Shown here: positions 58,736 through 64,000 of the stretch, piece after piece | Layout of the letters: the number at the start of each line of letters is the position of its first letter | How positions within the stretch are numbered: position 1 is the stretch's first letter | NCBI GenBank assembly: GCA_030248215.1 | Contig: JASANG010002687.1 | Span: forward strand, 17,969 to 81,968 | Direction: 5' to 3' | From: Enoplolaimus lenunculus | Taxonomy: Eukaryota; Nematoda; Enoplea; Enoplida; Thoracostomopsidae | Length of the DNA: 64,000 bases | The notes under the pieces: model-generated | Seen by the model: the letters and a program-made list of their open reading frames with translations, nothing else | Told to the model about the DNA's origin: nothing | Databases searched by the model: none | Position numbers and translations under genes: made by a program

Positions 58736-59161
58736 TTAAAACATATTATATTCATGAAGGAAAGATTTAACAATGACAAGCTGCTATAAATCTATTAAAA
58801 TACATTTAAATTCAACTGGAAATGATAGAAATACGGTATATGAACTGATGAAATCACGTGATACTCCGAATAAATATGATGATTGTTCTCGAATAAGCCC
58901 TGCATTACGTCGTAGGATACACAGCATTGTGTATACAAACTTAACATAACGCAACAATAACGCATCTGAAAACAAACACAAATACAGAAAGCGGTAATTG
59001 TTTACTTTGTAGGATTCGAGTCAACGTCCAACCGTATACCAATAGTAGCTTAGACAAAACGGAAAAAATTCTAAATGTTCTATTTTGAAAGAAAATTACT
59101 ACTTGATAGGTTTGAAGTACTAAACATTTCAAATTAATTCAATTTCTACATAACTTCATTA

Positions 59162-59264
59162 AGGTGGTGCTTTATATATGTTTATGCGGTGCCATTCGGC
59201 AATTCACTTGCGTTGCTGTACACTGCTTGACACATTTGAATAGTAAAAAAAGCATAGCGCCGCA
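59162..59264. mobile_element. Minimal GAGTGGCGC-family element with exact TTA duplication
   Basis: Left AGGTGGTGCTTTATA, right AAAGCATAGCGCCGCA. Flanked by TTA at 59159-59161 and 59265-59267. At 103 bp it lacks a tandem core and shares GCGGTGCCATTCGGCAATTC with the left arm of 38626-39149 (there GCGGTGCAACGCGGCAATTC), so it probably shows the family without its minisatellite. Confidence 0.75.
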
Positions 59265-59267
59265 TTA

Positions 59268-60324
59268 AAGAACGTAAAACAGAACCGGCACACCTACAAT
59301 TTTGATAGTTGAATGATATAGCTAACTCGATTTTGGAAAATGCTAGATATTTGGAGAAGTTGAATTCTGATCACCCTAGATTTGGACGGCGCGGCATTAT
59401 GCTCTGTGATACAATCTTTGAGCTATGGTTTCACCTTTAAACGTTTCTACTTGGCTTCATTCCGGAGTTGTACAGCAGAGAATAATTGCACTGAAAATTT
59501 ATAATCCATACACCACCTTATCGTTACCGTCCACATAGGAATAAGCAAAATAAATTTTTACATTGCATTGTAAAAACATTACATTAAATGCCAAAATCCT
59601 ATAATAATTTAATATTGTTCAAAAGAACTACAATTTCAACTTTAAAATCTGTAGTATTTTCCATTAACTTACGTCGATCCTGATCAGGACAAAGTTGTTC
59701 TGCGAAATCAAAACCTACATTTATCTCTGCGGGTAAGATATAATAACATTTCCACTAGGACCTGTGTTCGAACAATCTATAACACCTGTTAACAGTTCTG
59801 ACATGTCTTGTAAAATCTGAATTTTTTCAAATTCAATTTCCACTTCGATAAGAGATCTGAATTACCTGAGAAAATTATTTATCAAAATTTTTTTACAGCA
59901 TTTCAATTTCATACTTCCGGTCCAATTTCTTATTTTGATTTAGGAATTGTTTTAACGATTTCTTCAACTTAAGACATTCGTGCTTTTAATAACGCCCGAA
60001 ACTAAACCATGAAACCCCAAGTATACGTTTCATAAACTTCAGTTTTAAATTTATAGTGGCCACTGCAACAAATCTTCAGACGTCGACTACAAAAGATGTT
60101 ACAAACAGTCATAGGCCTTGGGCAAATCAGCACGGACGACATAATAACGTTTAGAAATTCACAATAATACCAATAATTAATAACATGTCATGTCATATCC
60201 TATAGCAAAACTAATTATGCAACAAAGTAAAATTTTTCTAGCCTGCCATCATTGTTCAAAGCACTGTCAGACACAGCCTATGCTACATTTTCGAGACGAC
60301 AGAATCCGATAAAAGTTGAAGTTG
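59268..60324. other. Intergenic, no gene recognised
   Basis: Lies downstream of the minus-strand Ly6-type gene. Apart from the SINE-like B box near 59758 nothing was recognised. Confidence 0.4.
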
Positions 60325-62271
60325 TTAGTGACGAATAAAGCCAGCAAACATAAGTGGGAGCACTACGGCAAGAACCATTGATACAAAGTTCTTTGTTTGC
60401 TGTTGCCCACCATTGCAAGCGTCATCAGTGCTGCACGTTGATGTAAACACGCGTAGTGCTTTTGATCCTAAAACATGGAAAACTGATACATCAGCGCAAA
60501 AACATTAAATAATGTTATCCACACACCTAATTTCGCCACAATCCTGATTGTTGCGTCCAACATCAGCCAACAAAATAGCCTACGCAGTAATTTTATCCAA
60601 TACATTTTTAACAACGTGGTACAACAAGTGCTCGTAAGACCATCAGCTTAAGATATAGATTTAACACAGTTCCCTTCTTATAGTTCGCATATACGTGCTC
60701 ATTACAACATTTAACGGGTATTTCAAGATTATACAAAGTAATATATACGCACTTAAGGCTAATCATACTATTTCAAATCTTTTTAGAAATTAATCTCCGC
60801 ATACCAACTGTCTTGTGGTCTACAACATCTTCTTCGTCTGCATGATATGCACACTGCCGCACAATACGGATTTCATCAGGAACTGTAAGTATTTTGCAAT
60901 AAACATATACATAACGCCTACAAGTCACCATATATACGCAGATAGAGAACAGTCTCATTACTGGCAATCATACGACTTGCTTTAACTAGCAGAAATCTGT
61001 ATTGTTTTCCGAGGTTACTGTGATTAAAATATAACACAAAGTTAATTTTGCAAACTCTCGAAATTTTTCTTAAACATTTAATTTAAAATTAATCAAATAA
61101 TAAATCTCGGCGACATACATAAAACGTTTCACCTCAGAAATTCAAACACTATCGTTTTTAATAAATTATCTGCAACCGCCGCAGCAACACTTACGTTCAG
61201 TATAAATTTTACGACATCCATACGGATTCGCGTATTGCTGTTTTTGTTCATCGCTGAAATGCCCAGGTATAACGCAGTCCTGAAATTTTTGAAACATTAT
61301 ATAACGGCATTGTATCCCAATTTATGAAACAATTATATACATACTCAGATAAAAAGTGGAACCTGATAAACCTAGCAATATTTAGCATCCCTGTAGGCTG
61401 CGTATAGGCGTCTGTTAATTGCGAGCGAAAAAAGTTGAAATATACATATGTATATTCTGGCGTTTTGGTTTTCGTAAAAAATTTCAATTACCTCAGGAGC
61501 AAACTTATCAGCATCAAACGGATCACCACAACCTTCGCTAACTTTGCTGTTGCACACGTAACATTTTGTTATTTGTTTCTTTTGTTCGTCGTTTTCCTCA
61601 GCTCAAATCAAAAGAAAGTTTAATAAAACTACAGAATGCAAACCAAGTTCTGATTTGACTTTGAATTCTCATTCTAAACTAGCTCCTAAGTTTAGCAAAA
61701 CTACAGGCTCCAATCTGGGTTCTGATTCGAGTTAGAATTTTAAGTCAGAAGAAGCTTCTATTATGTTTCTACGAATTATAATTTCAGTCGATTCAGAGTT
61801 CTGAAAGTTTGTGGTGGTTTATCGTTTTTACTTTATTTACAATAACAAGGATTGTAATTACGTTCTACAAGCAGGTTTGTGAAATTCGAAATTTTAACAA
61901 TTATGGCCAGTTACATGAGTCGCATTTGCATGTTCTTATCCTAGAGTATTAAAGCAGTAGCTATGCTTTGCGAGTATATTCGTTATTCAGTATTTATAAA
62001 TTTTATACAAGCACTTATCAGACGGTTTTATTCGAACGATTTGCAAAACGGGCTTTAAAATGGGAAACTTTCATGTGAACATTTTTTGACAAAATCCCGG
62101 CCTAAACTTCAATCGAACTCACCTAATAAACCATGATTTATATATGCATATATTGTTTGAAATACAACTTATCAACATTGTTGGGACATTCTTGTTTCCC
62201 AACTTACCGAAAACGTATAATGAAATACTTAAACAAATCACTGCCAAGTGAAAGAACGAGGTACCATTCAT
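60325..62271 (-). CDS. Ly6/quiver-like GPI-anchored protein, 5 exons, 159 aa
   Basis: Three-finger Ly6-type proteins of the quiver/sleepless group sit on the outer membrane leaflet and commonly modulate ion channels, receptors or septate junctions. Exons in transcript order: 62271-62208, 61601-61492, 61279-61195, 60882-60805, 60467-60325; GT-AG borders and phases 1, 0, 1, 1 agree. Residues 1-21 are a signal peptide (HLAVICLSISLYVF). The mature part opens CYVCNSKVSEGCGDPF, the hallmark start of the group, then C60, C80 and C97, and ends CSTDDACNGG (C124, C130). The C-terminal hydrophobic stretch FVSMVLAVVLPLMFAGFI with the upstream NGG fits a GPI signal. Eight mature cysteines instead of the usual ten: the third-finger pair appears absent. 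Which paralogue it is cannot be said. Confidence 0.9.
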
Positions 62272-62394
62272 TGTTTTGAGTAATGAATTACGTACAATAT
62301 GTATACAAGCATAGAAACGTTATATAAACACTAAAAAAATTGCGTACGTACATGTTGCATACCGTGACAGTCTAGGAAGGAACCGGGAGAGCAG

Positions 62395-63105
62395 CTAGTC
62401 GGGCCTCCGGAGCGGGGATCGAACTCTCAGCCTACGGATAATTATACTCGAATATGTACTATACCGCTGCGCCATGCAGCCCGCCTCTTCCACTACCTTT
62501 TTCGTCGCTATATGTGTCGACCGTATGCTGCTGGCAAGCATACTATATAATGTGCTTGGAAATACTGCATATGCACCAGGACAAGCATGTCTCACATGCT
62601 TACATGCCTTAATTTTTAACAAGGTCGTCCATCGACCGTCCATAATTTTTTCGAGTGAATACCGTGGTCATAGCGCGGCAGTTTACCATTGCGCTCATGG
62701 CATAGCCCCCATTGTCAGCCAAGGTAAGAACCGGGACTTCATATCTTTTAACTGAGCAGCTGGGAAAGCGGGTTGCAGGTGGTTTCGAAGTAGCGACCTT
62801 CTGCGTGTCAGGCAGCCGCTGTTACCACTACGCCACGTAGCCCGCCTATCTAACACTTTTCTCGTCAACTATGTGCCGACCGTATGACACCGGCAAGCAT
62901 ACTATGCAATGTGCATTGCATTTATTGCATATGCACTAGGGCAAGCTTGTCTCACATGTTTACATGCCCTAACTTTCAATAAGGTCGTCCCTTGACCGTC
63001 CACAGTATTTTTGACTGGATATAGTGTTCATAGCGCGGCAATTTACCATTGCGCTCATGGCGTAGCCCCCATGTGACTCTAGATAGAAACCGGGACTTCA
63101 GACCT
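62395..63105 (-). repeat. Two tRNA-headed SINE units in tandem
   Basis: On the minus strand, two tRNA-like heads (62845-62770, GGGCTACGTGGCGTAGTGGT with a Val-like GAC loop; 62485-62397, GGGCTGCATGGCGCAGCGGT with B box GTTCGATCCCC) alternate with two related bodies (63100-62850 and 62740-62490). The bodies share GCGCGGCAATTTACCATTGC-type and AAGGTCGTCC words. Neither head folds as a clean tRNA (the second has a long variable insert), so SINE copies are more likely than tRNA genes. Confidence 0.65.
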
Positions 63106-63109
63106 TTAA

Positions 63110-64000
63110 CTAAGCAAAATAGCACGCATCTCAAACTGAGCATGTCTCACATGCTTACTGTAGTGATGGAGTCCACGATCCATCTGAGCAGTTTTAAACC
63201 AAAGCCAACTATTTACAGTGAGCCCACTTTGCCAGAATTACTTAAAACAGAAACTTTCTTGATAAATGAAATATGCTCGCAAATTGTTCAATATGTATAT
63301 TATACCTGATTTTCAATTACGTGAACCCAAAATTTACGGATTTTTAGTTTTGCCGTGCTTAGCAAACACCAGTACTATTCACTGTGCCTATATAATTGCA
63401 ATAGAGGGCACACTATATATATGCATGCTTCGGTGTCGGTTTGCACTAATCCTGAATTTCGGAATGCTCAATTATATCCATACGCAACGCAGTACTGCTT
63501 TACGCTGTAGCCAAGTGATTAACAAAAGTTCAACATACAATAACATAATGAAACGGTTTAAAGGAACCTAATTAGTATTTCACAGGTATTTTGGCTGTTT
63601 TTACGCGACCAGTAAATATGAAGCCGCTTTTACTTTCGTAGTAATAAACTTCACAAGATTATAGCGCAAATTAAAGGCTACCTAGCCTACCAAGAGAAGA
63701 TGTCGATTCTGGCAAATGTGAAAATGAAACAGCTCTATATGCGGTGTGAGCGATCCGTACCGCTGCTCTCCCTTAATTAAACCCTAAACCTTATCCAGCT
63801 AATTAGATTCCCGAGGATTTAGTAAAAAACTTAAATTGTAGTAAAAAACTTAAATTGTAAAATTAACTAGATTTTCACAATAAAACTGGATTGGAAATGT
63901 TTGTAGTTTGTAGTTGCTTTTTATTGCGGTAATTAAGTTCCGTCTGCTCAAGTTGCAAATTGTTGTCTCCTTTGAGTCAGTTGCAAGTTGGTGGATTCTT
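63110..64000. other. Intergenic, no gene recognised
   Basis: No coding frame with recognisable features. A short direct repeat AAAAAACTTAAATTGTA occurs twice around 63825-63858. Confidence 0.45.

Noticed and set aside
62397-62845. Two tRNA genes on the minus strand
   Set aside because: The heads keep A- and B-box words, but one has a long insert and the acceptor stems pair imperfectly, and both are joined to repeated SINE bodies.
1-64000. Retroelement polyproteins (LINE reverse transcriptase, LTR elements)
   Set aside because: I found no frame with reverse transcriptase, integrase, capsid or envelope motifs and no long direct terminal repeats; the mobile DNA here is short DNA transposons and SINEs.

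Overview
This is a stretch of animal nuclear DNA. It is AT-rich and has genes split by GT-AG introns, tRNA-derived SINEs and many small inverted-repeat DNA transposons. A complete innexin gene with the YYQWVPF signature, an NPY/NPF-type GPCR and a Ly6/quiver-type GPI protein point to an invertebrate, most likely a protostome. I cannot name the species. Frequent degenerate TTAGGC-type tracts, the telomere motif of nematodes, are notable but sit largely inside transposons and do not prove a phylum.

Six protein-coding genes could be assembled exon by exon, with splice sites and reading phase agreeing at every junction. Plus strand: an innexin (13459-19148, 8 exons, 604 aa) and a class A neuropeptide receptor (49081-56028, 7 exons, 533 aa). 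Minus strand: a secreted single-FN3 protein (26580 to 23299, 4 exons, 188 aa), an unrecognised single-pass membrane protein with a 16-nt microexon (32773 to 27112, 6 exons, 223 aa), mitochondrial initiation factor 3 (40095 to 36799, 5 exons, 373 aa) and a Ly6/quiver-like GPI protein (62271 to 60325, 5 exons, 159 aa). The genes look functionally unrelated; I see no operon-like arrangement.

Layout: 1-13.4 kb is intergenic and packed with non-autonomous hAT-like elements, several nested in one another. 13.4-19.4 kb is the innexin. 19.4-23.3 kb holds a transposon with perfect target duplications and a 61-bp minisatellite. 23.3-32.8 kb holds two minus-strand genes whose introns carry a 190-bp higher-order minisatellite, TTAGGC-type tracts and small MITEs. 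33-36.5 kb has TTAGGC-bearing MITEs and a GTCCCA minisatellite. 36.8-40.1 kb is MTIF3. 40-49 kb is repeat-rich intergenic DNA. 49-56.3 kb is the GPCR. 56.3-64 kb is mostly SINE, repeat or unassigned DNA around the Ly6 gene.

The most interesting structure is a family of inverted-repeat elements with ends close to GAGTGGCGCTATAC and TTA/TAA target duplications (24758-24948, 38626-39149, 50419-50752, 55347-55524, 59162-59264, and one end at 35343). The ends are shared, but most cores are filled with different, private tandem repeats. Four of the six lie in introns, and two abut a splice donor such that G + TAA target repeat + first TIR base spells GTAAG. This resembles the logic of introners, but all numbers here come from reading the sequence by eye.
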